Below, one piece after another: positions 19,401 through 29,810 of a DNA stretch of 64,000 nt (the first letter of the stretch is position 1; the number at the start of each line of letters is the position of its first letter). The stretch covers positions 80,313,675-80,377,674 of the forward strand of contig NC_090322.1 in NCBI RefSeq assembly GCF_040869045.1. Direction: 5' to 3'. The notes beneath the pieces were generated by a model. That model had not been told where the DNA came from. It saw nothing but the letters and a program-made list of their open reading frames with translations, and did not search any database. The stretch is from Eurosta solidaginis. Lineage: Eukaryota; Arthropoda; Insecta; Diptera; Tephritidae. The translations under genes were made by a program, and so were the position numbers.

Positions 19401-20543
19401 GCCACAGGCCCAGGCGCACAGATCGATGAGCTATGCAATAAAATAAACGGCTACCTCCCTGATCTCTCCAGTTTTTTCGCCTCGCGAAACCTGGCATTAT
19501 CACCGACTAAATCTTCCGCGACCTTATTTACAACATGGACGTCCCAAATGTCGACCATTTTGAACATCCACGTCGATGGCTCTACGCTACCGACTGTCCT
19601 ACACCCCAAAATCTTGGGTGTGACGTTTGATCAGGATCTACATTTTGGTGAGCACGCAGCCGCAATTGTTCCGAGAATTCAGAGCCGTAACAAAATCCTC
19701 AAATCCCTTGCTGGCAGTACCTGGGGAAAAGATAAAGAAACGCTCATGACTACATACAAAGCAATTAGCCAGCCGATTACGTGCTACGCGTCACCCATAT
19801 GGTCGCCAAGCCTAAAAATTACCCACTGGAAGAAGCTACAGGCCTGCCAAAATACTGCTCTCAGAATTGCCACGGGCTGTCTTCTTATGTCCCCAGAACA
19901 CCATCTACATAATGAGGCGAGAATACTCCCCATCAGGGAAAGAAACGAGATGCTGACCAAACAGTTCCTGTTGAATACCCAGAAACCTGGGCATCCCAAC
20001 AGACATCTGATTGACGAGCCAGCACCGCCTAGGGGCTTAAGGAGTCATCTCCGTAAGCATTTTGAGGAAATACGGCATCTGAGAACACAGCCGTATGAAG
20101 CGAAAAAACATAAGCAGGTCCTTGGTGAACTCCACAAACAGGCGTCGGACCTTTATGCCGGGAATTGCCCGGTGAACCCAGTACTCAAAGTAAAGTATCC
20201 AAAACTTGCGGAAGAGGAACGCATACTCCCCAGGGAAACGCGTGTCACTCTGGCTCAACTTCGTTCTGGATACTGTAACAGGTTAAACTCTTACCTATCC
20301 AGAATCAACCCCGACATACAAAATGTATGCCCCGCTTGCAATGTGTCCCCACATGACACCAACCATCTCTTTAATTGTAATGTGGAACCAACGCCTCTAA
20401 CACCCCTTTCCCTATGGTCCACCCCTGTTGAAACAGCAAGTTTCCTTGGACTCCCGTTAGAGGATATTGATGACAGTTTGTGATCGGTCGCGTCTGTTAG
20501 GTGGGGCGAAGCACTGCTACAACAACAAGAACAACAACAACAA
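16481..20543 (+). mobile_element. Full-length non-LTR retrotransposon, family A reference copy
   Basis: About 4.06 kb, flanked by the 8-bp repeat CCCCCGAC (16473-16480 and 20544-20551), a plausible TSD. It begins GCTTCCCAAGGC and ends in ACAACAACAAGAACAACAACAACAAC. It carries one uninterrupted 1326-codon ORF with only 22 nt of 5' leader and a short 3' UTR. Six other fragments of the family (1103-3008, 5515-6861, 32314-32732, 34811-35170, 35173-38222, 38228-38302) occur in the window, so the family has been active repeatedly. Confidence 0.85.
16503..20483 (+). CDS. Single-ORF polyprotein: two PHD-like fingers, AP-like endonuclease, reverse transcriptase
   Basis: 1326 residues, no stop. Residues 47-57 read LREGIESNPGP, a 2A-like motif in which the usual Asp is Gly. 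Two Cys/His-rich PHD-like fingers follow (about 67-119, CCICRK...CVSCKGWLH...CC; and 211-256, CTVCQH...CSSCLGWCH...CC). The endonuclease spans about 306-525 (LQLNCNGLTG, IQETKL, LGDFNAHHDLW, SDHLPI). RT begins near 742 (AVGPDGIA), has LDLSKAFD and YADD at about 958-961. A knuckle CX2CX8HX3C lies near 1277. ATG 16503 is the first in frame. It probably copies its RNA at a nicked target. Clade within the jockey superfamily is uncertain. Confidence 0.85.
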   Translation: MYRSDSGFFPTKDCHFSVTPFNLFRPSHKLSSSQQLLAAGLLHILLLREGIESNPGPSPDPGPEKWFCCICRKRIFLGRSYSVQCVSCKGWLHRTGCSGLDPKTRRPRNFYKSFVAPCCSRPRAPRSLRLSAPPLPSSSPAAQQATTSTRCCSRLTAPTTQTAATTHNYNLRSRVGSNAEQQPLPPSSPPLFSGSNRVGQGTRLLVPTSVCTVCQHRIYMFATSAQCSSCLGWCHFPRCSGLRDGNPSTGFIAPCCQVANPNHPGTPMLAQGRPVPGPQQQLRPGLPQPRRSHPSLTPRVATSPLMHFRILQLNCNGLTGKITEIVNFMKRHNIRIAAIQETKLTARSALQTCSGYNVHRKDRESGNGGGLAFIIHHSVQYHIFDPGIDRRDNVLERQGLSVRSGDANLEIINIYIPPATCCPGGYRPNIRALLTGNNRIILGDFNAHHDLWHSNLRADSRGEMLADQIEETTFCTINGDAPTRMVGSCHSSPDISIVSAELVNCVNWQPMVSLASDHLPILVSLERTADFIVTEKRTFINFKKGKWEEYKSFTDNLFAALPIPTDARQGERAFRKVVESASARFIPAWRIPEIRPHFPAEAANLARERDLIRQLDPGDPQIRDINQRIRLLVDEHKRAKWEEHLRGCNLSTGVGKLWSTVKSLSNPTKHKDKVSIAFGDKVLSDAKKCASAFCRQYIMHSTVDKVRRRANRHAHKHKFSASPITITAKEVEDAIGRAKPSKAVGPDGIAMPMLKSLGKEGFKYLAQVFNLSLSTFVIPEKWRMAKVVPLLKPGKPANIGESYRPISLLSPVAKTLEAILLPYFQAYLQLASHQHGFRKLHSTTSALNAISTQINCGLNQNPHHRTVLVALDLSKAFDTVNHGSLLQDLEGSTLPPCLKRWTANYLGGRQASVLFRNETSKPRRIKQGVPQGGVLSPLLFNSYISKLPSPPEGVTIVSYADDCTVMATGPGAQIDELCNKINGYLPDLSSFFASRNLALSPTKSSATLFTTWTSQMSTILNIHVDGSTLPTVLHPKILGVTFDQDLHFGEHAAAIVPRIQSRNKILKSLAGSTWGKDKETLMTTYKAISQPITCYASPIWSPSLKITHWKKLQACQNTALRIATGCLLMSPEHHLHNEARILPIRERNEMLTKQFLLNTQKPGHPNRHLIDEPAPPRGLRSHLRKHFEEIRHLRTQPYEAKKHKQVLGELHKQASDLYAGNCPVNPVLKVKYPKLAEEERILPRETRVTLAQLRSGYCNRLNSYLSRINPDIQNVCPACNVSPHDTNHLFNCNVEPTPLTPLSLWSTPVETASFLGLPLEDIDDSL

Positions 20544-20551
20544 CCCCCGAC

Positions 20552-21673
20552 AGAACAAGCTCAGCCAGACTTAAGTATTCATTTCGATTTCGGCCCAATA
20601 AAGTGTGAACTGTTGGATCATTTTTTTTCTCTCACTTTATACACTACACACTCTTACATACATTTTCATAGTGTAAATAGCTATTCGTAGTCCAACAATG
20701 CTGTAGCCCTGGTTAAGAAACCTGCACTATCTTATTATTTTTTTTTTGTTGCATACAGACGTTAATATGAATTGTTAATAAAATTGTAATTAGAATGGGA
20801 ATGCTGGCGTCCACATTTATTTAGAAAGCACTAGGTAGGGTCTATAGGTAAGGGGCCACCGAAAATCTAGGTACGTCGGTGGCCATGGATTTTGAGGGTG
20901 GGACAAGCACCGGGCGTCGCAACAACACTCGCGGCGCCCCCAAGTTATATTCGGCCCTTTTCTTTTTTATTTTTATTTTCAGCTTTTACTTGTATTTTTA
21001 TTTTTCAGCGTTTTTTTTGAGTTTGATTTTAACTGTTAGTAACCGGTCATCTCCGGTTCGGTAATTTTTTTTGCGTCAATTTCTTTTTCTTCGTTTTTTT
21101 GAATTTTTGAAAATTTGAATGTTAACGGTCTGTCCGTGGCATCCGGTTCGGCCGGATGTGGTTTTAATTTTGAAGTTATGAGCGTTTTGAGTCGGTCTCT
21201 GCGCTTCTGTCAGTTTTTTTAAAGGCATGATATGACCTTTTCGCTGGTCGCGAGGGTCAGTCGGGTCAACCTGTGAAGTTGACCATCCCACCAGTCCGAG
21301 TGAGCAGCCACAGGAGCTGCCACCTACGTTGCGGTGGGATGGTTGGACGGATCAGGTTGTCCGGGCTGGTCATCCGGGGCAGTAGCTGACGGAGCCATGT
21401 GACTTAACGTCGTGTCCTTCGGACTTTTGCATTCACCCGGTGAGGCAGTGCTGCACGCACTTTATTTTTTGGTTGTAAGTGGGATTTTAGTTTGCCGGAT
21501 GTTGTCCGTAGTCGGCTAGGAATAATTTTGTCCGCTAATTGGGATTTTTTTCTTTTAATGTTTAAAATTTTTTGTGCCGAATTTGTGTTGTCTTGTGTGA
21601 GTGTGTGTGTGAGTTGCACGGACCCCAGCTCATCCTACGTCTCAGGTGGTAGCACCGAATATCACCTGGATTA
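20552..21673 (+). other. Noncoding, low-complexity stretch between element A and K LTR
   Basis: No supported gene. 20552-20900 is AT-rich. 20900-21640 is T/G-rich with several dozen-base poly-T runs; on the minus strand it has only short frames rich in Lys and Ser. Part of it may belong to the K LTR or to an unrecognised element leader. Confidence 0.45.
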
Positions 21674-21899
21674 TGACGATAGTGCCATCGGCATTTTTAT
21701 ATTTCATTTTACACAACATACTTTGCATACTGTCTTACACATTGTATTACAATAGCTGACTAATTATTAGAATATGATTGAACATGTTTCTTACTCTTTA
21801 TTACAGAGTGCACCATTCACAATGACACATCTTGCATAGTCAGCAATGGCGTTGCCAGATGTGTCGCTATGTATTAAAATGGGGAATTTTATCACTACA
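21674..21899 (-). mobile_element. 3' LTR region of element K (inner edge only)
   Basis: In minus orientation the LTR starts TGTAGTGATAAAATTCC at 21899, straight after the purine-rich tract CCCCAAAAAGGATGA (21900-21914). The same TGTAGTG start and neighbouring bases occur at 502. The outer edge was not found; 21674 marks the end of the segment matching the palindrome at 15514. Confidence 0.5.
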
Positions 21900-22617
21900 T
21901 CATCCTTTTTGGGGAAAAGAAGAATTGACAAAGTGATCAGTTTTGTCACATTCTTCTTATCCATAAACTTATAAAAATTGTTGCTAACAAACGAATATGT
22001 TTACATTAGGATGTTCCTCCCCTTTTGAATTCGTTTGTTCGGAACCATTTTTATTATTAATTGAAAAAAAGTACTTAGAACTAAAATACTTGAATTATAG
22101 TTACATTTTTGTTTAAAATATTCTGTTTGTTGCTTGTGTTTTTTTTTTTTTTTGTTTGAATTTTTCTTTGTACAATATTTACATTTGAATGTCAATATAT
22201 TTACATGTTATATATGTAGTTAACTTGGATTTTTTTTTGTTTTACAGCTTGTCTTATACTTTTGATAGCTTATACACGTATGAATAATTTTGATGATTTA
22301 CATTTTTTCATGTGGGTGTACAAAATTGTGTGTTATTTTTTTTTTTTTTTGTTTTTATATATTTTTGTTTTAACAGTTTTTGAGCCTTCGTGGCTGCTTA
22401 AATGCTAGTAAAAAAAATTTTTGGATTTATTTTTCAATCAAATTTAAAGTTTAATCAAAGTATTAAAGTAATGTTAATTTACTTTACTAAGGCAGTTTTT
22501 ATGTACCACTTTTTCAGCGGCAAACACAAATTCGTGTTTGTATTAGTGCATATATATATATATATATATATAAGCGAAACTATTGGTCTACAGGCAGACA
22601 CAGGTATGCGGATTGAT
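21900..22617 (-). other. 3' noncoding part of element K
   Basis: Polypurine tract beside the LTR, then AT-rich sequence with long T runs and a TA dinucleotide run at 22551-22572. No env-like frame. The GPY/F end of integrase, expected just upstream of here in the element, is missing, so this stretch follows a deletion or a foreign insertion. Confidence 0.5.
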
Positions 22618-23290
22618 TTACGAGGGTGGGCCGAAATATTTAGGTCTCGGACCTAAACACAGGTTTTTACTTTGTAACTTATTTTTATTAATTAGGTTTT
22701 GTGCAGTTTTGTGCGTTTTCTGCATCCTAAACTTAACTTCTTTGCCATAGTTTTCGACATTATAGATCGGATCAATTTTTTCTTTATTTAATCCATTAGG
22801 CAAAGTTGCCTTTTTCCCAAAAACTAACTCGAAAGGAGAAAACTGATTGTCGAAAACTGTGCTACTCGTAGTATTGTATAGGAAAGTAAAGTATTTTAAA
22901 TAAACATCCCAATCAGAAAAAGTATCTTTCAAATATGCGCGTAAGTATTGATTAAACACTCTGTGGTTACGTTCGATTGTACCAACAGTTTCGTGATGGT
23001 ATGCAGTTGAAAAACTATGTTGAATATTTAAAAGTTTGGTTAATTCTTCGAATAATTCATTTTTAAATTCTGTACCTAAATCTAATTTTATGGCATTCAT
23101 TGTGCCGTATGTTAAAATAAATGTTTCAAAAATTGCTGAAGCGATTGTTTTTGCTGATTTGTCTGGCACAGCGACTGTTACCAGGTATTTAGTCATGTCG
23201 CAAATCATGGCAAGTGCGAACTTGTTACCATATTTGGACTCAGGTAGGGGTCCTACTGTGTCAATTACTAGTATATCGAATAGTTTGCAA
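22618..23290 (-). pseudogene. Integrase core of element K
   Basis: Catalytic residues are readable: the first Asp in VIDTVGPLPES (about 23265, just outside the main frame), the second in LDLGTEFKNELF, and the Glu in ETVGTIERNHRVFNQYLRAY. NYGKEVKFRMQKTHK follows. The frame then runs into CLGPRPKYFGPPS and a stop, so the usual GPY/F tail is missing. A frameshift separates the first Asp from the rest. Confidence 0.8.
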
Positions 23291-23300
23291 GGAGTTGGTG

Positions 23301-23522
23301 TTAAAAAAGTTTTTCTTTTGTTTTAGGTTTAACCTTGTTTAAAAGATAATCATTACAACTTTTGATATATTTCGATATATCACGAGTCATATCTTTCCAA
23401 CAAAATTTTCTTCGTAGTTTTGCGTAAAGTCTTTTCATTCCGCAATGTCCACCAGAAATGGGATCATTATGGTAAATTTTTATTAGTTTTAATTTTGTAT
23501 CTTCATCTGTTACTGTCTCCAC
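23301..23522 (-). pseudogene. Integrase zinc-binding (HHCC) part of element K
   Basis: 74-codon frame with YHNDPISGGHCGMKRLYAKL and FCWKDMTRDISKYIKSCNDY. The His pair is present, but the expected second Cys of the C-x2-C is replaced (CNDY), suggesting decay of the zinc site. Confidence 0.65.
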
Positions 23523-23531
23523 TGGATCTGT

Positions 23532-24367
23532 TCAAATAATTTCTAATGATTTTAAAATTTTATTTCCAATATTTTTGAAATTTGTAATATTATAATGTTC
23601 GAACAAAATATCGTTTTTAGGCCATTCAATCTGCCTAACTTTGCGTTTGCCGGCTTCTGATTCAAGCCTCGAAAGTAATTTCTCTAAAGTCATTATTTCG
23701 TTAACAAGCTCAAAACTAAGTAACTCGAGTTTCTTGTGTTTAATATGCGCAAAAATTCTTAAACTTGTTGTTTTATTATTTTTATCGTACGTAATTGCAG
23801 ATATTATCCGTGGAACTTTTTTCGAAATTAAATGAAAATTTGTCGTAGACATGTAAATTAAGTTGTTTTTCGCCGTTTTTGTCTGTTTTAAAAGGAAGAT
23901 TATTATCGTTTTGCCGTTTTGTTTGTTCGATTCTTTAATCTCATGGATTGTAATACGCGATAGTGCATCAGCACAAACGTTTGATTTACCCTTTATATAT
24001 ACAATAGTAAAGTTATATTCAGATAGTTCCAGTCTTATTCTTGAAAGTTTTGAAGATGGGTCTTTCATATTGAATAGGTATACTAGAGGTCTATGATGTG
24101 ATTTTACAATAAAATGGATGCCATAAACGTACGGTCGAAATTGCTTGATTGCAAAGTAAATAGCTAAGAGTTCCAACTCTATAATTGGTTTTTCTGCTCT
24201 GCTTTATTAAATGCTTTAGAAGCGAAACAAAATGGTAAATCACTACCTTGCTGTTCTTGACTTAAAATAGTGCCACATCCAGTTGTGGAAGCATCAACGG
24301 TAATAATGAATTGTTTAGTAAAATCTGGATATAGAAGTAATTTTGGTGAAAGTAACGCTGCTTTCAA
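23532..24367 (-). pseudogene. RNase H and tether region of element K
   Basis: 24367-24179 has FIITVDASTTGCGTILSQ with the first RNase H Asp; 24176-23532 continues ELLAIYFAIKQFRPYVYG, VKSHHRPLVYLFNMKDP and SNVCADALSRI. The HHRPL block is normally DH; here the Asp is changed. A short break near 24178 separates the frames. Confidence 0.75.
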
Positions 24368-24407
24368 AGATAAAAATGCTCTTTCGCACTCAACATCCCA
24401 TACAAAT

Positions 24408-25160
24408 TCAACTCTTCTTGCTTAATCGATTTAGAGGCGCTGTCAGAGACGCAAAATTAGGTATAAACCGTCTGTAATAGTTTGCAAACGCAACGAATCG
24501 TCGTACCGCGTCTTTGTCAGTCGGTTTTGTATACTTTTTAACTGCGTTTATTTTGGAGTCGTTGGGCAACAAACCTTTGGCTGAAAATTTGTGACCAAAA
24601 AATGTAAATTCTGGTCGTAAAAAGTTGCATTTATTTGGGTTAAGCTTGAGATTGAAAGACCTACAAGTATTGAAGTATTTTGAAAGATTTTTAATATGGC
24701 GATAATATCGTCGACGTACATAAATGCGACGTTGGGTGGTATACCAGAAAAAGCTATTGTCATCATTCGTGAGAATGAATTTGGTGCTATATTTAAGCAG
24801 AATGGAAGCACTTTCCATCTAAATGCACCTCGGTCAGTGCTGAAAGACGTAATGTCACGTGAGTCAGGATGCAAGGGGATTTGATGAAATCCCGAGAAAA
24901 GATCTAATGTGGAAAAATACTTTGCCCTGCCAAGATTGTCTAAAATATCGTCAACTCAAATTTATCAGCAATGAGTTTTTTGTTTACTGCGCGAAAATCT
25001 ACGCACATACGATATGCTTTCTGACCATTGTATCCTTCTTTGGGACTACACTGAAAGGACTATTGTAATTCGAATAACTGAGTTCAATCATATCGTTGTC
25101 TATTAATTTATTTACTTGACGATTTATTTCTTCGCGTTGAGAGTATGGCAATCGATAGTT
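24408..25160 (-). pseudogene. Reverse transcriptase of element K, frameshifted
   Basis: Frames 24874-24548 and 24818-24408 overlap through a frameshift. The first has GAFRWKVLPFCLNIAPNSF and the catalytic FMYVDDIIA. The second has FFGHKFSAKGLLPNDSKI and RRFVAFANYYRRFIPNFA, the usual RT end. Upstream RT residues at 24880-25160 are readable only in pieces. Confidence 0.75.
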
Positions 25161-25161
25161 C

Positions 25162-25990
25162 TTAACATATACCGGCTCGTTGTCTGTCGAATCTTAATTT
25201 TTGTTCGTAGAAGTTGCTTAAAGTCATTTTGTCCGTGTCAAGAGCGAAAATGTCGGCATAATCAATGTAAAGGTCAATTAATTTACTATGAGCATGTTGA
25301 GGTATTTGATTTTTTAAAATTGAAGTCAGTTTTTTCGTTCGTTTCTCTTCTGTTTCTGTCTTGTTAATTGTATGAACATCGTAGTTTGAAAGTTTTTCTG
25401 TCCGAATACTTTTTCTTTTCACATACTTTACATCATCCGTGGTATTTATGACTTTAATTATTGGGTTACTGGAATTAACAATGCACCTAGCTGTGAAAAC
25501 GCCTTTTTCAATTTCCTGCGAATCCACGAAAAGTGGCTCGGGCGAATCTCCCAAATCAAAAAGTCTGAATATTTCACATCTGGGAGGAATGATACAACGG
25601 TCGCTTTCTGTTCCGTGTAGGATTGGTACCGCGACTTTTTCATTACCTACCCAAAAGGAAATACTATTTCTTTCATAATTAATAATGCATTTGTTAATTT
25701 TCAGAAAATCTTTACCCAGTATGCCATCGAAAGTCTTCATTTACTACATGTAAAGTATGTTTAATAGAAAAGTTTTAAAAATTTAAATTTGCGGTAATTT
25801 TACCTAAAGTAGAAACTGAATTAGAAGTGACACCGGTAATGTTGATAATATCGTTTGTATTTAAGGAAATATTACTGTCTAAACAGGATATCTTTATTAA
25901 AGAAATGTCGGCTTGAGTGTCTACTAGGAAAGTACAAAATTTTTGTGACTCGTTAAGTTGTAATTCTATGAAATCTGAATAATTTAAATT
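25162..25990 (-). pseudogene. Protease and RT-upstream region of element K
   Basis: Near 25930-25890 a frame reads FLVDTQADISLIK, a retropepsin active site with Gly replaced by Gln (DTQA for DTGA). The frame 25740-25162 then has GILGKDFLKI, the second protease block, and a tether leading to DYADIFALDTDKM just before RT. A stop near 25741-25760 separates the two parts. Confidence 0.65.
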
Positions 25991-25999
25991 TAAACAGTA

Positions 26000-27224
26000 T
26001 ATGCCTACTGGTGAAGGAAATTCGCTTACTCGCTTAGTTCGTCCTTCCTCAGTGTTCGCTCCCGAGGGGCATTCGCGTTTAAAGCCTCTACAGTTGGATG
26101 ATCTAGAATTGTTAGGGTTTGTATTTGAACGTGTGTTACTATTGTTGCTATCTATTTCCGTTATAATTCATATATCTCTGATTATTGTTGCTATTACGGT
26201 TGCCGTTGTATGCAAATGAACTATTGTTTCTATAACCGGTATAGCCGCGGTAACTACCACGTGAATGTATTGTTTCTACGTGATCGAAAAGCTAAAACCT
26301 GACGCTCAGTTACTTCGATGTTTGGTTCTACAATTAATTTCGCTACTACGTCTTTCGGATCAGTAAATGCCGTTGAGGCTAAAATGGTTTTTACTAAATT
26401 TGATTTTGCATTTAAACGACACACGTTAACAGTTTGTTCGACTGCCATTTCGTGAGCTTTCGCTTGAGTGATCCCTTCAATAATAAGAGACCGCTCAAGT
26501 GAGTCAGCTAAATCTTCAACTTTTTTGGCAAAATCTGTATAATTGTTGTTATTAACGTGCAACGCGGCAATTTTTCCTGCTAAAACTTTCGAGTTGTCTG
26601 GTTTGATCCTACTATGTAGAGCTACTTTAATTTCATTGATTGAAGTTACTTGTCTTGGTATTGATTCCCGGGCTTAACCCTCAAGTTTTGATTTTAAAAA
26701 CGCTATAAAGGTATTAGTTAAATCTGCAGTAGCGAACTGTTCAAGTAATTAAATTTTGTCTATGAAAGAATCAAGTGCTAGAGGATCACCACTGTAGTTC
26801 TCTGTAATAGAATTAGCATATGTGTTAATGAAAATTCTCTTTTCCTCAGGTGTTGCCATGATTTGATCGTTAAGATCTGAAGCTGAATTAGAAGGAGGTA
26901 AGGCCACGTTTGTACTAATTGGATCGTTAAGATCTGGGTTTACGTCAGAAGAAGGGTTAACGAAGGTTGTACTATTTGAGTCGTTAAGATCTAATTTTAA
27001 AATAGAAGTTTAAGTTAATTTTGCACTATTTGAATTGTTAAGATTTGAATCTAAATTAGAAGTTAAATTTTTACTGGAAGAATCTTCGAAGCCTAGAAAA
27101 TCTGTTGACAAAGAAAATCTATTTTCCTGGTTTGTGACTTCTTCGGTCGAAGATGAATCTAAACTTTAGTAGCTTGAGGCTGAATTATCGGAATCGGATT
27201 CTGAGTCTGAATTTTTTTGCACTT
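26000..27224 (-). pseudogene. gag of element K
   Basis: Begins near 27224 with an acidic Ser/Asp-rich run (SDSESDSDNSASS) and is interrupted by several stops. The clearest frame, 26562-26254, has FAKKVEDLADSLERSLIIEG, AVEQTVNVCRL and TAFTDPKDVVAKL, a capsid-like pattern seen in mdg1/412-type gag. Asn/Arg-rich sequence follows, then a single CRGFKRECP, which may be the remains of a CCHC knuckle. Confidence 0.6.
26867..27065 (-). repeat. About four imperfect 55-57 bp tandem repeats in K gag
   Basis: The core TCGTTAAGATCT or a close variant recurs near 26868, 26926, 26981 and 27036 with similar spacing. On the coding strand the units encode variations of PDLNDxIST. The last unit is the most diverged. 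Confidence 0.7.
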
Positions 27225-27226
27225 GC

Positions 27227-29283
27227 TTACCACTTCTTAGGTACAAATTTTTCAAATCTTTGGATATTTATATTGTACCCACATGCTAATGCGCGAAGGA
27301 GAGTGTCGAATCTTTTGATGAGCGTTACATCCAATCCCGTAATCTCAGCACTAGCCTCAGAATTTTCGAAAAACCTACGAGCAGTGTTGCCGTCATTGGT
27401 ATTGCCGAAACCTGGTTTTGGTTTATCTACTATCAATCCAAGTACACTTTTAAATTTATTCTGGATTTCGTTGGAACGTAGCTTTACACTCTCTTTATCT
27501 GCCTCATTCCTAAGCTGCCACTTTTTTACTTCGAGGCGATAACTTATATGAAGCAAGCATTCAAAACATCTTATCCATGCATGGAGAGTAGACAAACCAA
27601 AATCAAGATTATCTCGGTTAGGCGTAAAGTCCCGTAACTCATTATTCATATCTTTTGGAGTGGCACCACAAATATAACACATTTCTGCGGAAGAAGTTTC
27701 AGTCAAAGCATTGCAAACTTTTCCGTCAATCATTGTTAGAAGCATATTGTGATTTACGGAAACTTCGTATTCTCCGAGCATGTACTTTGTTGGCAACAAC
27801 GCATTTATCTCCTCTAAACCTTTGTTCGTTTCAAAAAGAATAAAATCTTTTGTTTCTTTAGAAAAAATAAATTTCATTGGTAGAAGGTCGAGGATTCTGC
27901 CAAACAATGTTACCTTTTTCATCATGTAATTGAAGAGGAATGAAAGAAAATATAAACAAAAACTCATCAGTGTCAGAACTGCATGTAAACTTTTGCTTAT
28001 ATGTGCTATGGCCAGAGTTTCCATCGCAACCCCACTTGCTGATTAAAGTATACGTCAAGTTTGTAGGTAATAAACTAACAAAAACTTCTTGATTTGCTAA
28101 AACTAAACGCTCAACAGTTTTATCTAATACGGACTGGACTTTAATTTCCGCACTACATCAATTTCATTTGGATAGCATTCTGCCTTAGCTTTTCTTAGAC
28201 TATAAAATGATGGATAAACCTTATGGCCTGCCTTGATGCTCCACTTCCGAGTCGTTTTGTACCCATGAGTCGTCGACTTGCTATCTACGTAGTATGCTAA
28301 AGCTTCTACATTGCTCAAGCATCTTGCATCTGGCTCACATGCCATCTTTTTGCCGGATATTTGAGTGGTTTCCTGTGATTTTTTTATAATGTTAGCAACA
28401 TTTCTGTTGCCGGACATACGCGTTGATACTTCTGCCGCATAAAGTAACTCGCCAGGACTTCTAGATTGCAAGAGGTCATCCACTCGACGCCGTTTGGTTT
28501 TTTCACTGCAGCTAACAAAGTCCTTCATTCGTCTTGCGGGGCCGGGGTTACCTGAAGAAGTGGTTGGTTGGTCTGATGGCAATTTTGAATCCACCGTTAT
28601 TGTAAATGTGAAGTCTGAACCCGAAAGGCACTCCGAGTTTTTATTCAAAAATCGCTCCTTATGTCTTCCAGAAGTTTTCCACTTTTGATCCAGCTTCGAC
28701 GAATATGCCGATATTTGTAAGATTAAACTTTTTATCGAATACTCGGCTGCTTCGCTTAAATCGTACTTAAGTACAACAAGACTCAATTATATCTGGTTTC
28801 CTTTGAATGTTGAACCCAAATGTCAAAAAACTCCGTTCTTGGTACGGTTATAACTAAACTGCTTTGTGTTTTTGATTTTCCGACAGGGTGAATAGTTGAT
28901 GATTGTTGTGCTGCAATCTTAAGTGTCGTTGATCGTTCTGATTTGTTATCAGTTGCGCAGTATTTATATTACATTCAGGTATTGGCGTAGATGCTACCAA
29001 ATGGGGTTGTTTTGTGTAGCGTTCCTGTGTGGTTATACCTACATTAGGATTGCTTTGTATGTACCTGTTTTTATGCCTTGGTGACTGGCGCGGTAGGTTG
29101 TGGCAGGTTGAAGTCAGTGATCTTCGCCTTTTTGCTTTTGGCGTGCTCTTGTTGACCTTGCGCGTTTATTTTTGTGTGTTTTATGGCTACGTGTTTGTTC
29201 CCTGTACCTGGGGATTGGTTTTGCCGTTTGTAGATCAGCTTTAAAGGTTCAAATATCTCGTCGGAGCTGGTACGTACATACAT
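27227..29283 (-). pseudogene. Transib/RAG1-like DDE transposase remnant
   Basis: Frames 29283-29071, 28786-28124, 28058-27858 and 28024-27227 line up as one degenerate protein. Features resembling Transib/RAG1 transposases are KWGCDGNSGHSTYKQKF (likely first catalytic Asp), LLTMIDGKVCNAL followed by CYICGATPKDM (Cys pair, likely second Asp nearby), FGLSTLHAWIRCFECLLH and NTNDGNTARRFFEN. The frame stops before the region that would hold the catalytic Glu, and mdg1-like gag begins at 27225, so the C-terminus is lost. No terminal repeats seen. Family assignment is from motif memory. Confidence 0.55.
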
Positions 29284-29810
29284 CCTATTTTATATGTAGA
29301 GATAACTAAATCTACAAAAAAAATTAAAAATAGATGTGCAAAGAATTCGCAATGGTTTTTTCTTTGGACTATTAGAAAATACTTGCGACTATAACATATG
29401 TAAAATTTAGCCCGGATGTCGGCGGATGTATGTAACTTTTTTGTCACTAAAGTTAAAAATATAGAGAAAAAATACCTTTTCTTCTTAATAACGGAATGTT
29501 AAATATATTGAAAATACTCTAATTGCGAAAGAATTACTATTAAAAAATTTTACTTACCTTCGAGCTTAGAATCCATCAAAAAAATTATATAAAAGTGTTC
29601 ACTTAAGAGAAATATGAAGCTTAATATTCAACAAGAATTTTGCAAATTAATCAATGCATTTTACGGCCACTCCTGCCTTCTTACTTCAATTACTCAATAT
29701 ATATGAGAAAAAATATCAAAAAAAAGCAAAAATCCCGTTATTTTGTTTATTTTCTTTCATTTCTCATTACACTTTTCTTGGAATAAGAACTTTGTTTTTG
29801 TCCAGCTAGC
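29284..29810 (+). other. Noncoding AT-rich stretch
   Basis: No ORF or repeat recognised. It lies between the presumed N-terminus of the Transib-like gene and the first readable pol codon of J. It may hold Transib 5' sequence, but no CACWATG-type end was found. Confidence 0.4.

Larger units (their letters stand above)
22618..27225 (-). mobile_element. Degenerate mdg1-like gypsy element K (body)
   Basis: Minus-strand gag and pol in the order gag, protease, RT, RNase H, integrase, which is the Ty3/gypsy order. The RNase H and integrase residues fit the mdg1/412 lineage, which lacks env. The 5' LTR is absent; the body starts at the beginning of gag, next to a Transib remnant at 27227. Numerous stops and frameshifts indicate an old insertion. 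Confidence 0.75.

Noticed and set aside
20552..21640. Candidate host gene on the minus strand (short Lys/Ser-rich frames)
   Set aside because: Frames are short and broken, composition follows poly-T runs, and no motif supports coding.
26867..27065. CRISPR-like array of spaced repeats
   Set aside because: Only four imperfect units of about 57 bp, in frame with gag, in an insect sequence; they are coding tandem repeats.
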